Of a stretch of 64,000 bases of DNA, positions 12,762 through 24,048 are shown piece after piece. The notes beneath the pieces are model-generated. The model saw nothing but the letters and a program-made list of their open reading frames with translations. It was not told where the DNA came from and made no database searches. The DNA is from Tupaia tana. Its lineage: Eukaryota > Chordata > Mammalia > Scandentia > Tupaiidae. Position 1 is the stretch's first letter; each line of letters begins with the position of its first letter. The stretch covers positions 10,643,626 to 10,707,625 of the forward strand of contig JAKSZU010000008.1 of the NCBI GenBank assembly GCA_026018925.1, given 5' to 3'. A program made the translations under genes and the position numbers.

Positions 12762-13110
12762 TCTTGTCAGAGAGAGGAAGGTAGGGACTTTCCATTTGGC
12801 TGGCATGCTGCTTACAGCCCCACCTCCTTCCAACCAGGCAGAGTAAGGGAGGAGGGGGTCAGCAGCCCACCCCTTAAGTCACTCACTGCACTGCATTACA
12901 AGAATCTTGTCAGAGAGAGGAAGATAGAGGCTTTCTGTATGGATAGTATGCCACTCATCACTCCATGGTCCACTTGACCAGCTGGATCAAAGGAGAAGGG
13001 CGTCTGCAGCCTGGTTCATAAGTCGCTCACCACTTTACACCACACCAGTCTTGTTAGAGAAAGGAAATTCAACTTCTATTCACATCTGGGCTGGAGAGTT
13101 TGGGAGAGGA
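12762..13110 (+). repeat. Tandem ~143-bp monomers in an L1 5' UTR
   Basis: Units begin with TCTTGTCAGAGAGAGGAAG at 12762 and 12905 and TCTTGTTAGAGAAAGGAAAT at 13049, spaced 143 and 144 bp. Units 1 and 2 stay similar along their length (AAGTCACTCAC against AAGTCGCTCAC near their ends); the third is partial. Tandem 5' UTR monomers act as promoters in other mammalian L1 lineages. Confidence 0.75.
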
Positions 13111-14350
13111 ACCAACCACCTGAAGATAGAGTCCTGGAATAACTCTCCTCCACTCCCTCCTCTAGATGAGAAAAGGGAGAGAAACTTTACTCTAAAAATT
13201 CAAACTTTGAAACTCCCACTGTGGATTTTAGCACTCTCAGTCACAGATGAATAAGGAAACTGGCATGCTGTTAACACACAGTGTAAGAAAGTGCACAAGT
13301 ATATAACTGCAGAAACCTATCTCCCAAAAGTAGAAAGAGTGAGTTGTTGCTGGATGAAGGGCTCTAAACCTCTGGTCCAGGGAGTTAAAGCAGGTCTGAC
13401 CCCTCACTGCTCAACAAAACATAGAAAGGCAAAAACGGTTAATGAGAGAGGAAAGGAAAATTTATTACAGAGTGACCGCACTTTAAAGACATGTAAGGAT
13501 ATCTTTGACTGGCCAGTCAATTTATAAGAGCTTTTACAGGGGAAGGGGGGGGAATGCCTTGGGACTAATGGATATCTATAGAAAAGAATAGATTAGGTTA
13601 ATTTTTAACTGGAGAGGCACAATAGAATGATTAATCTTTGAGACAGGAGATTCAGTCTTTGCTAAGTGGTACAATCAAATGATTCATCTTCAACACAGAA
13701 GTTTCAGCCTGCCACTGGGACAGAATGTCTCTCATTGTTTCAAGCTCCAGGTTTTCTGTTTGTCTCTTTAGTATTCTTGTGAGAAATCTCAGATAAAGAA
13801 TATTATGCTGAGAAAAAACAAAAAACCAAATCCAAAATCCCCAGTGTTTGATTTAAGAATATAGAGTCAATCTGGCTAAGGTAGGTCTCTGTTTCATTAG
13901 TACTTCCCGAAATGCCTAAAAATCAAAGCAGAGCCTCCAAGAAATATGAGAAAATAAGGAAGACTCCCTCCCTCTAAGGAACACAACTCTTCACAAACAA
14001 TGGGTAAAACATAAGAAATCACAGAAATTTCAGAAAAAATTCAGAATATTCATCATAAGAAAACTCAGTAAGATGCAAGAAAAAATGGACAATGAATTCC
14101 AGGTAAAGGGAATATCATTTCATAACTTAAAGGAGGAATTTTATGAAGAGATAGATGCAAAAGATTCAAACACAACTTCTGGAGATCAAGAATACAATAC
14201 AGGGAATTAAAACCTCCCTAAATTATTAACACAGGTTAATTAATCCATGTAGAAGACAGACCCTCTGATCTTGAAGACAAAACCTGATTTTATTCAAGCT
14301 ACCAAAACAAAAAATAAAAGAAAAAATACTCATTAAAAATGAGGACAATA

Positions 14351-14617
14351 TGGGCTAGTAGGTAGCATGGTGGTTAAGGTGCTGGATCCTACCTAGCCAG
14401 CTATGCAATCTGAGTCCTAGATCTGATGATCTGAAGAATATGCTAGGCACATGTGAATAAGTTCCCAAAATCCTGAGAGGAGAGCAAAAGAGAAGGGATT
14501 GGGTGTGGCTATTCCCCTCCTTCCAAGAGGGTGATTTCTCATTTTCTCTCTCTCTCTCCCTCTCTCTTTCTCTTCGCAGTGAGTACATGTGCTCCATGGC
14601 AAAGAATTTAAAAACAA
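14351..14617 (+). repeat. tRNA-derived SINE, old
   Basis: GGTAGCATGGTGGTTAAGGT, CCAAAATCCTGAGAGGAGA and GTGAGTACATGTGCTCCAT. Diverged; inside L1 ORF1. Confidence 0.85.
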
Positions 14618-14999
14618 CAACAACAAAGAAACCCTCAAAAATAAAGGACAACGTATGGAAAATTCTAGACACTATCAGTGGCCAAATACTCACATAATGG
14701 GTATTCCAGAAGGCAGGGAGACAGGAAAAGACATAGAAAAATATTTTCCATGAAATATTATCTGAAAAGCTTCCAACACTAAAGAGACATACAGACATTC
14801 TGATCCAAGAAATACAAAGAACGCCAAATAGATTCCTTAAAAAAAGATCCTCAGCAAGGCACATCATAACCAAATTTGAAAAATCAAAGATAATATTCTA
14901 AAAATGACAAGAGAGGATGTCAAGTCACTTACAAAGGTTACCCCATTAGACTAACATTGGACCTCTCAACTGAAAAATTGCAGGCAAGGAAACAATGGG

Positions 15000-15039
<40 letters not shown>

Positions 15040-16310
15040 TTGGAACACTGAAAGAAAAAAATTTCAGCCAAGGATACTATTCTCAACAGGATTATCCTTC
15101 AAATGGGAAGAAAATCATTCTCAGATTAAAACAAACAAACAAAAAACCCAAAAACAATCTGAAAGAATTCACCAACTCTCCACTAGCTCTTCAGGAAACA
15201 CTTAAGGGGATACTACATCAAAAACGAAAAGGAGGTAGAAATAAGAGAACAAAAAGCAACTTAAAAACTACTAATAAAATGACAGAGAAAGTTTTGAACA
15301 TATCAATATCGATGTTCAATATTGCTAAATTAAATTATCCAATTAAAACACATAGATTGACTGAATTAACTTAAAAAACAGGAACCCTCTACATGTTGCT
15401 TAAAGAAGCACATCTCATTGATAAATACATACATAGATTGAAAGTGAAGGGCTGGAAAAAGTAATTTTATGCAAATAGTAATGGAAAAAAATGCCAGAGT
15501 CCTAATACTAATATCAGACAAAATAGACTTTAAGGTAAAAATGATAAAAAGAGACAAAGAAGGACAGTATATAGTACTAAAAGGATTAATTCTCCAAAAA
15601 GATATAATAATTATAGATATTTATGTATCCAACACTGGGACCCCCAAATACATAAAAGAAAGACTGTGAGATCTAAAGGGAGAAGTTGACTGCAGCACAT
15701 TAATTATTGGAGATTATAACATGCCACTGTCACCATGGGACAGGTCATCTAGACAAAAAATAAACAAAGAGATATAGGAGCTAACTGATATCATAAGCCA
15801 ACTAGACCTGATAAACATTTATAGAACACCTTAACCAGCAACTCAAAACACACTTTTTTTCTCATCCTCACTTTAAGTATTTTTGAAGATTGACCCAATA
15901 CAGGGCACAAAACAAGTCTTTAGAAATGTAAAAGTCTAGAAACTATATACAGTATATTTTCTGACCACAGCGGAATTAAATTTGAAATAAAAACCAGAGT
16001 TTTCAATAATAGACAAAATATGGAGACTAAACAACCTACTGATACTACTTCAAAATTGCTGAAGAAATTAGGATGGAAATTAAAAGATTTATTGAAACCA
16101 ACAATAATGAACTCACAACTCTCCGGAACCTTTGGGACACAGCAACAATGGTTATAAGAAGAAAGTTCATAGCAATCAGTAATCACGGGAGAAAAAGTAC
16201 AAAGTACTGAACTAATATACAGTGTATTCATGCTGGGAAAATTCACTGTGCATGCTGTAATGATATATAATGACTGAATGTTATGTTAAAAACTAACACA
16301 TATATCTATA

Positions 16311-16311
16311 C

Positions 16312-16359
<48 letters not shown>

Positions 16360-16448
16360 GTAACAATTCTTTGAAAAGATATATAATATTTTATACATAT
16401 CTTATCACACATATGTATATGTGTACACACACATATATATGTATATAC

Positions 16449-16493
<45 letters not shown>
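16311..16493. repeat. (TG)n/(TA)n microsatellites in L1 ORF2
   Basis: TG then TA units at 16311-16352 and a long TA run at 16453-16493. Related CA/TA runs in L1 DNA: 15003-15038, 18112-18138, 18519-18549 and 25571-25628. Confidence 0.95.
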
Positions 16494-16496
<3 letters not shown>

Positions 16497-17044
16497 AAAG
16501 GTGGCAAATAAATAACTTGATGCATCTCAAAGAACTGAAAAAGCAACAACAACAACAATAACAACAAAAACTCACAAAAAATACAAGAAGAAAAGACACA
16601 ATAAATATTAGAGTTGAAATAAATTAGAAAAAAAATCAATAAAACAAAAAGCTGGTTTCGAAAAGGATAAAGAAAGTTGACAAACCATTATCTGGATTCA
16701 TCAAGAAAAACAGAGAAAGAAATAAAATAAATACAACTAATAATGAAGCTAGTACTATTACAACATATATATAAAAAATATAAACAATCATGAGAGAGTA
16801 CTGCTAATGACTACATTGAAAAAACCAGAAAACCTAGATGAGATGGACAAATTTCTGGACACTTATAAGCTACTGAGATTAAATCAGGAAGAAATAGAAA
16901 GGCCGAATAATTCTGTAATAAGCAGTGAGATCAAATTAGTGATAAACAGTCTCCTCGTATAGAAAAGCTTAGGTCTTGATGGCTTCACTGTCTAATACTA
17001 TACAACTTTCAAAGAAGAATTAAGCCCAATTCTTTTTAAGCTGT

Positions 17045-17296
17045 TTCTTTTCTTTCTTTGTTTTAGGGTGCACATGCTCTTGAGAGAAAGAGAGAGACAG
17101 AGAGACAGAAAGAGAGATATCATCCCCCAGGGGTGATGGTCACGTTACAATCCCTTTTTCTACATTCTCCTCTCAGGATCTTGGGCATACGCACACATAC
17201 TCTTGAGTTTTAAGCTGCCAGGTCTGGAACTTGAACTGTGGTCAACTACATGGTAGTCCAGAGATGTAACCATTACACTATCTATCTATTTGCCCC
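17045..17296 (-). repeat. tRNA-derived SINE, old
   Basis: TTTTAGGGTGCACATGCTCT, CCCCCAGGGGTGATGGTCAC, then TAAGCTGCCAGGTCTGGAAC. Inside L1 ORF2. Confidence 0.85.
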
Positions 17297-18114
17297 TTGA
17301 ACTATTTATAAAGGTTCAAAAGAAAAGTATCCTTCAAAATTCATTCCACAAAGCCTCCATTAACTTGATACCAAAAGCAGACAAGGACATAACAAAACAA
17401 CAATGAGAGAGAGAAAGAGAGAGGAGAGAGAAAACTACAGATAAACATCCTTGTTTAATACAGACACAAAAATCTTCAACAACATACAAGCAACTCAAAT
17501 TCAACAGCAAATTAAACAGCGAATACATTTTGATTTAGAGAATATCAGGCATTTAAGAATGGCTCAATGTACACAGAATGATAAATGTATTACATCACAT
17601 TAACAGAAGGAATGATTAGAATGATATAATCATATCAATTGATGTAGAAAAAGCATTTGATAAAATACCACATAATTTCATGATTAAGACTCAGACCAAA
17701 ATAGGTACATAGAGTACATTTCTCTACACAATAAAAGCCATATGCGTTAAACCCATTGCTAATGTCCTACTGAATGGGAAAAGCTATAAGCTTTTTCACT
17801 AAAAACTAAAACAAGACAAGGCTGCCTCTTTTTTTCCACTCCTTTTAAACTCAGTGCTAGAAGTCCTAGCCAATGCAATAAGAGAAGAGATTAAAATAAA
17901 GGGAATTCAAGTAGGAAAATAAATTAAATTGTCTCTATTCATAGATGACATTGATTATATAAACATAAAGCTCAAAAGAATCTACTTCTAGAAGTAATAA
18001 ATGAATTCAGTAAGTGGCAGGTCACAAAAATCAACATACAAAACCAAATAACATGTTTATACACTAATAATGAACAGACAGACTAAATTGAAGGAAACAA
18101 TTAATTTACAATAG

Positions 18115-18145
<31 letters not shown>

Positions 18146-18515
18146 TACACAAATACTGAGAAATAAACATAATCAAAAAGGTGAAAGACTTTGACAAGAA
18201 AATTATGGAAAACTGAAAACAGAAATTGAGTATGATATCACAAAATGGAAAGACGTACTATGTTCTTTGATAGAAAGAGTCAATATAGTAAAAATGTCAG
18301 TTCTACCTAAATTAACTTACAAATTCAATGCGCTTTTGATCAACATACTGATAATATTCTTCACAGAAAAAGAGAAAATTATCATAAACTTTATCTGGAA
18401 TAATAAAAGGTCTCATTTCATCAAAGCAAAGCTATGCACAAAATAAGACAGGAGGCATATCACTTACCTACCTCCAAATATATTGTAAAGCTGTGAAAAT
18501 TAAAATAGCATGGTA

Positions 18516-18555
<40 letters not shown>

Positions 18556-19258
18556 GAGAACAATGGAACAGAATAGAGAATCCAGAAAACAACCCCAAAT
18601 TATACAGCCAACCTATCTTTGACAAGGAACATAAGACAACACACAAGACAACAGTCTTTTCAGCAAATGGTGCTGGGAGAACTGGATATTCACTAGAAAG
18701 AAAATAAAACTGGATGCCTGTTGCTTGCCTTTAGCAAAAATCAACTCAAAGACCAATGATTTAAATCTTAAAAGTCAAACTATAAAACTACTGGTGGGAA
18801 AACAGGGAAATTCTTGACTATAATGAAGTAGGCAAATATTTCTTAAATAAAACACTTAAAATACAGGAAATAATCCCCCAAACAGACAAGTGTGATTATA
18901 TGAAACTAACAAGCTTCTGCTCAGTGAAGGAAAAAATAGAGTGAAGAGATAACCCACAGAATGGGAGAAAATATTTGCAAACTGCTTCAGATAAGGGATT
19001 GACAATCAGAATATATAGGGAACTCAAGCAGCTAACCTACAAAAACAAACAAGCAAACAAACCAAAAAAAAAAAAAATCCAAATAATCTGATTTAAAAAA
19101 TGGTCAAATAAGCTGAACGGTCATCTGAATGGCCAAAATGTATATGAAAAAATGTTCAGTATTTTTTATTATAAGGAAATGCAGATCAAAACCTCAATCA
19201 GATACCACTTAACCCCAGTTCAAATGGCTATGATCAAAAAAATAGAGAATATCAAGTG

Positions 19259-19760
19259 TGGGGCCAACAGGTGATGTGGTGGTTAAGGTACCAGGCCCCC
19301 ACATGGTCAAACACAGTTTGAGTCCTGGACCAAGTGGCTTGAAAATTATGCTGGGTCATAAAGTGCAGTCACTCGGTGACAAACAATGCCTCTCCTTCAT
19401 AGCATGGCTTGCTTCACTCAGTCCTAAGTCTTCCATATTTATCCACTTCCTGTCAAAAGCCAGGTTTTTTTTTTTTTTTTAATGGATGAATTGTGTTCCA
19501 TTGAGTTTATGTGCCACAGTTTTTCTAACCATTCAAGACAAATAATAATGTGATTGAATGTATGGAAGAAAATGAAAAAAAAAAAAAAAGAAAATTATGC
19601 TGGGGATGTGTGTATGTGTGGCCAGTAACCCAAGAGAATAATGAATGGGAAGGGATTATGGTATGGCTATCCCCCTTGGGAGTATGATTTCTCATTTTCC
19701 CTCTTTTTGTCTCTCTCTGGTGAGCTCATGTGCCCTTTCGGGGGGAGGGAGAGGGAAGAA
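19259..19760 (+). repeat. tRNA-derived SINE split by a short L1
   Basis: The first part ends GAAAATTATGCTGGG at 19355. The rest resumes at 19605 (GATGTGTGTATGTGTG) and runs to GTGAGCTCATGTGCCC. Old copy. Confidence 0.85.
19356..19589 (+). mobile_element. Short L1 insert with inverted 5' part (twin priming)
   Basis: Flanked by perfect 15-bp target duplications GAAAATTATGCTGGG (19341-19355 and 19590-19604). The left part resembles L1 3' UTR in antisense (TCTTCCATATTTATCCACTT). The right end is sense with a poly(A) tail (GTGATTGAATGTATGG and A's). It splits the SINE at 19259-19760. Confidence 0.75.
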
Positions 19761-20427
19761 TACAAGTGCTGGTGAGACTGTGGGAAAAGAGAATCCTTGT
19801 ATATCGTTAGTGGGAATATAAATTAGTAAAGCCACTGTGTAAAATAACATTGAAGTTCCTCAAAAACCTATAAATAGAATTACCATTGACCCAGTAATCC
19901 CACCCTTTGGTATTTACCCAAGGATTAGGAAAGCACTCAGTCAGAAAGACACTTTCACTTCCATGTTTATTGCAGGATTACTCACAACTGCTAAGACAAG
20001 GAACCAACCTAAGTGCCCATAAACTGAGACTGGGTTGAGAAATTGTGGCATATATACATTTATGAAATTGAATTGAGCCATAAGGAACAATGAGACCCTG
20101 TAATTTGATTCAAAGTAGATGAATATTGAGGATTTAATGGTAAGCAAATTAAACTAGGATTTCAAAGACAAACACCATACTTTCCTACTTAATATATATC
20201 AAATGTATGCTGTCTATGTCAGAAATGGAAAGATATGAAGATATAGTAGGGAGGAGGAGTGTAGATACCAGAGACTATAAGGGAGGAGAGTGGATGGTAG
20301 AGGGTGAGTGAGAGGGGAAAAGGGAAGAAACACTTAACAGACACAAGAATATAAATTTCTCTGTTGAAATGATGTATATGGTAATATCCTCAAAAAACAT
20401 TTTGTGAGCTATTAAAATAAAAAGTCA

Positions 20428-20700
20428 GGGCCAGCAGGGGGTGGGGAGGTTAAGGCAGCTGGACTTTATACAGCCAACTGTATGGTTCAAGTTCCAGTTT
20501 TGGTGGCTTGAGAAAACATGCTCGGTGATTGTGCATGTATATCTCAAATCTCAAGAGAAGAATGGATTATGATGTGGCCATTACCCCCATAGTGTGATTT
20601 CTCACTTTCCCTCTCTCTTTATCTCTCTTCTCTAGTGAGTACACATACCCTGTAGCAAAACTAGAAGCGAACAAGAATAAATAAATAAAATAAAATGGCA
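20428..20700 (+). repeat. tRNA-derived SINE, old, at the L1 3' end
   Basis: GGGCCAGCAGGGGGTGGGGA to CCCTGTAGCAAAACTAG with an AATA-rich tail. It follows directly on the L1 3' UTR. Confidence 0.8.
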
Positions 20701-21465
20701 TTGCTGGAAAATAAAGCTACAGATCAGCATCCCTTCTGAACAAAGATGCAAATATTTTACGAAGGTTTTAGCAAACTGAATCTATTAATAAGTAAAAGTA
20801 ATACATCGTGGCTTAGTGGGATTTAATCTGTTAAAACAACATTAATAGACTAAGGAAGAAAAACTATATTATCATTTTGATACAGTCACAACTTTGATAA
20901 AATAGAACATTCATCTTTAACTTTTAGCAAATTGAGAACAGGAGGTAACTTTTTCAATGTAATTAAGTACAGCTATGAAAAATTTATAGCTAATATCATA
21001 TTTAATGCTTAAAGTCTAAATGATTTCCTTTTGAGATGTGAAACAAGGTGAAGATGCTTGCTATGTTTGGAGGTTCTAACCATCACAATAAGGCAAGAAA
21101 ACAAAATAACATGTGTGCAGATTTGAAAGGGATAACATGAAATATCTTTATTTACATTTGACATTATGTTCATGTAAAAAATCCAAAGAAGTAAAAAAAT
21201 GTAAAATATGTAAGCACTTTGGAAAACAGTGCAAAAACGTTTTAAGAATTTCTTGAAATTTACAAGTACATCTCTCACATCACTTTATCATCTCTCTTTA
21301 AGGTATTTATTTAAGAGAAATGAAAATGTATGTCAATACAAAAGCTTGTATATGAATGCCCATAACAGCTTTATTTGTAAGAGCACTAAACTGAAAACAA
21401 TAAATAAAATCATCAATGGCTGCATATTGGAACAAATTGTGAAGAAGGAATTGATACATGAAACA
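20701..21465 (+). mobile_element. Old L1 (L1M-type) ORF2 end and 3' region
   Basis: Degraded RT-region sequence (GATACAGTCACAACTTTGAT, AAATTTATAGCTAATATCAT) and later L1 3' sequence (GTATATGAATGCCCATAACA). No intact frame. Confidence 0.65.
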
Positions 21466-21480
21466 TCATGTATGACGCTC

Positions 21481-21754
21481 TTTTTTTTTTTTTTTTTTTT
21501 GGAGAGATTTTCGCTATAGGGCGCGTGCGCTCTCCAGATAGACAGAGAGAGACATTAGAGACAGAAAGCGAGAAATCGCCCCCCAGGGGGGATGGTCACG
21601 CTGCAATCCCTTCTCCTCCATTCTCCTCTCGGGATCTTGGGCATGCATGCACACGCGCCTGGCATGAGTTGTAAGCCACCGGGTCCGAGACGCGAACCGC
21701 GGTCGACTACGTGGGAGTCCAGCGACATAGCCATTATGCTAACTGCTGGTTCCC
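21481..21754 (-). repeat. tRNA-derived SINE, young, GGGAACC subfamily
   Basis: Target duplication TCATGTATGACGCTC (21466-21480) and TCATGTATGACTCTC (21755-21769), one mismatch. Next to the Tigger1 5' end. Confidence 0.93.
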
Positions 21755-21849
21755 TCATGTATGACTCTCAAAGCGATTGCAGACATTCTTCATTTTATTG
21801 CGCTATATTTTATTTTGCTTCACAGATATTGCAATATTTTTTAAAAGTT

Positions 21850-22090
21850 GAAGTTATTTTTTAAGCTTATCTATTTAAAGAGAGAAGTACAAAGAAAGAA
21901 AGATATGCACCTTCAATAGGATCTCCTGCCATGATGCCACCTACCCCCAACCTTCTTAGTCAGCCAGGATCATGGGTGGAGTATACAAGCCTGGAGTATA
22001 CAAGTCAACTAGGAAGCCAAATGTGATTTTTCATAAGGATCCAGCATTGCTTGTGCAATGTGTTACCACTGCACCACTGAGCTAACACAC
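21850..22090 (-). repeat. Second SINE-like family, copy in Tigger1
   Basis: TATTTAAAGAGAGAAGTACA, CAGCCAGGATCATGGGTGGA and TGTGTTACCACTGCACCACT. Same layout as the copies at 26990-27160 and 32520-32745. Diverged. Confidence 0.55.
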
Positions 22091-22654
22091 AATTTGAATG
22101 TTTTGACAAGAACCCTGCATCAAGAAAGTCTATTAGCACCATTCTTCCACATGTGCTCATGTTGTGTTTCTGTGTTAATTTTGATAATTCTTGAAATATT
22201 TAAATCTTTTCACTATTATTGTATCTATTATAGGTCTTTCATCACTGACCTGTAATCAGTGATCTTTGATGTAAGTGTTATAATTGTTTTGGAGCACCGT
22301 GAACTGTACTCATATATAACAGACAGCAACTCAGACAATAAAAATTTCATTTTGACTGTTCCACTTTATGGCCATTCTACTATATCTCTTCCTCTCTTCT
22401 GACCTTCCTATTTCCTGAGACACAACAATATTGAAATTAGACTAATTAATAACTACAATGGCCTCTGTGTGTTAAATGAAAGGAAGAGTTGTGTAACTCT
22501 TGCTTTAAATCAAAAGCTAGAAATGATCAACTTAGTGAGAAAGATAGATTGAAAGTCATGATGGGCCAAAATTTAAGCCTCTTGCACCAAATAGTAAGCC
22601 AAACAGTGAATGCCAAAAAAAAAAAAATTAGCTTTTTTTTTTTTTTGATCTTCT

Positions 22655-22800
22655 CCTTTTTTTCTTTTTCTTTTTCTTTTTCTTTTTCTTTTTCTTTCTC
22701 TTTCTCTTTCTCTTTCTCTTTCTCTTTCTCTTTCTCTTTCTCTTTCTCTTTCTCTTTCTCTTTCTTTTTCTTTTTCTTTTTCTTTTTCTTTTCTTTTTCC
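22655..22800. repeat. (TTTTTC)n/(TTTCTC)n microsatellite
   Basis: About 145 bp of six-base pyrimidine units in Tigger1, at the antisense A-tail end of an old SINE. Confidence 0.95.
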
Positions 22801-23043
22801 TCCTTCAGACTGCATGCACTTGCTGAAGAGAGAGAGGAGAGAGAGAGAGAAAGAAATGTAAAGTGAGAAAGCATCCCTTATGGCATATGTCCATGCTGCA
22901 ATCCCTTCATTCTCCTCTCGGGATTTTGTGCACACACTCATATGCACCCTACATGTTTTTCAAGACACCAGGCCTGGATCTCAAACTGTGCAAGTTGGCC
23001 ATGTGGGATCCAGCTGCCTTAACCACCATGCCACTGGGTGGCC
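22801..23043 (-). repeat. tRNA-derived SINE, old, in Tigger1
   Basis: CTGCAATCCCTTCATTCTCC, GGGATTTTGTGCACACACTC, then CCACCATGCCACTGGGTGGC. A TTTTTC/TTTCTC microsatellite (22655-22800), an expanded antisense A-rich tail, lies at its left. Confidence 0.8.
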
Positions 23044-23061
23044 CACAGAGGAAATGTTCTT

Positions 23062-23328
23062 TTTTTTTTTTTTGGAGAGGTTTTTTCGCTATAGGGCGCG
23101 TGCGCTCGCCAGACAGACAGAGAGAGACATAGAGACAGAAAGCGAGAAATCATCCCCCAGGGGGGATGGTCACGCCGCAATCCATTCTCCTCCATTCTCC
23201 TCTCGGGATCTTGGGCACGCATGCACATGCGCCCGGAGTGAGTTCTAAGCCACCAGGTCCGGGATGCGAACCGCGGTCGACTACGTGGGAGTCCAGCGAC
23301 ATAGCCATTACGCTAACTGCTGGTTCCC
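23062..23328 (-). repeat. tRNA-derived SINE, young, GGGAACC subfamily, in Tigger1
   Basis: Perfect 17-bp target duplication ACAGAGGAAATGTTCTT (23045-23061 and 23329-23345). Confidence 0.95.
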
Positions 23329-24048
23329 ACAGAGGAAATGTTCTTGAAGGAAATTAAAAGTGCTACTCTATTGACGTTGCAAATAATAAGAAAGTGAAAC
23401 AGCTTTATTGCTGATGTGGAGAAAGTTTTAGTGGTCTATATAAAAGTTCAAAACAGCCACAACATTCCCTTAACCAACACCTAAGTCAGAGGTAGGTCCT
23501 ACTTCTTCAAGTCTCTGAAGGCTGACAGGTGAGGAAGCTTAAGAAGAAAAGCTTGAAGCTAGCAGAGGTTGGCTCATGAGGTTAAAGGAAAGAGCCACAT
23601 GAAAATGTAAGTTGAAGCAACAACTGCTGTTAGAAACTAAAGCAAACCAGCCAGAAAATCTGGCTAATACAATTTTTGAAGTTTATACCAAATGACAGAT
23701 TTTCAGTTTAGACAAAATAGCTTTCAAATGAAAGCAAGTGACATCCAGGATTTTCATATCTAGAGAGAAGGCAGTCAATGTCTTGTTTCAAAACTTCAAA
23801 GGACAGGCTGACTCTTGTTAGGGACTAATGCAATTGGTAACTTTAAGTTGAAACCAATGCTCATTTACCATTCTGAAAATCCTAGGTCCTTAAGAATTAC
23901 TTTAGATCTATTCTTCCTATGCTCTATAAATGGAACAACAAAACCTGGGTGGTAACACATCTGTTTACTGAATATTTTAAGCCCACTGTTGAGATATACT
24001 GCTCAGAAAAGGAAGAATCCTTTACAAATATTACTGTTCATTGATGAT

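Larger units (their letters stand above)
12730..20427 (+). mobile_element. Near full-length L1 with tandem 5' UTR monomers, degraded
   Basis: The 5' UTR holds promoter monomers from 12762 (see findings). ORF1 begins at ATG 13912 (MPKNQSRASKKYEKIRK) and soon meets a stop. ORF2 lies about 15285-19950: endonuclease near 15469-15669 (KNARVLILISDKIDFKVK), RT near 16960-18000 including a diverged FIDDID equivalent of FADD. The 3' UTR is 20160-20427 with a purine-rich GGGAGGAGGAGTGTAG block and terminal A-rich sequence. Inserted: SINEs at 14351, 17045 and 19259 and several CA/TA microsatellites. Many stops and indels; inactive. Confidence 0.85.
21776..24048 (+). mobile_element. Tigger1 DNA transposon fossil, 3' half missing
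   Basis: Blocks match the Tigger1 consensus in order: TTTGCTTCACAGATATTGCA near 21,825; GTGATCTTTGATGTAAGTGT near 22,258; TGAGACACAACAATATTGAA near 22,416; TCAAAAGCTAGAAATGATCA near 22,510; then GTTCTTGAAGGAAATTAAAA near 23,340 through GCTCATTTACCATTCTGAAA and CTATAAATGGAACAACAAAA to 24,048. This covers the 5' region and the N-terminal part of the pogo-like transposase. Transposase frames are broken by many indels. Three SINEs interrupt it, and the 3' part is gone where a minus-strand L1 begins. Confidence 0.93.

Noticed and set aside
12510-12977. 155-codon plus frame
   Set aside because: Antisense SINE fused by chance with L1 5' UTR sequence; no protein family.
12762-13060. Regularly spaced repeats as a CRISPR-like array
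   Set aside because: Units are contiguous ~143-bp monomers without spacers, in a mammalian L1 5' UTR.
13440-13860. Possible LTR fragment within the L1 5' region
   Set aside because: A purine-rich, moderately unusual stretch, but I could not see LTR ends, a primer-binding site or target duplications, so no retroviral call is made. No clear endogenous retrovirus was found anywhere in the window.
22527-22874. Long low-complexity frames (KEKEKE or FSFSFS)
   Set aside because: Translation of the TTTTTC/TTTCTC microsatellite.
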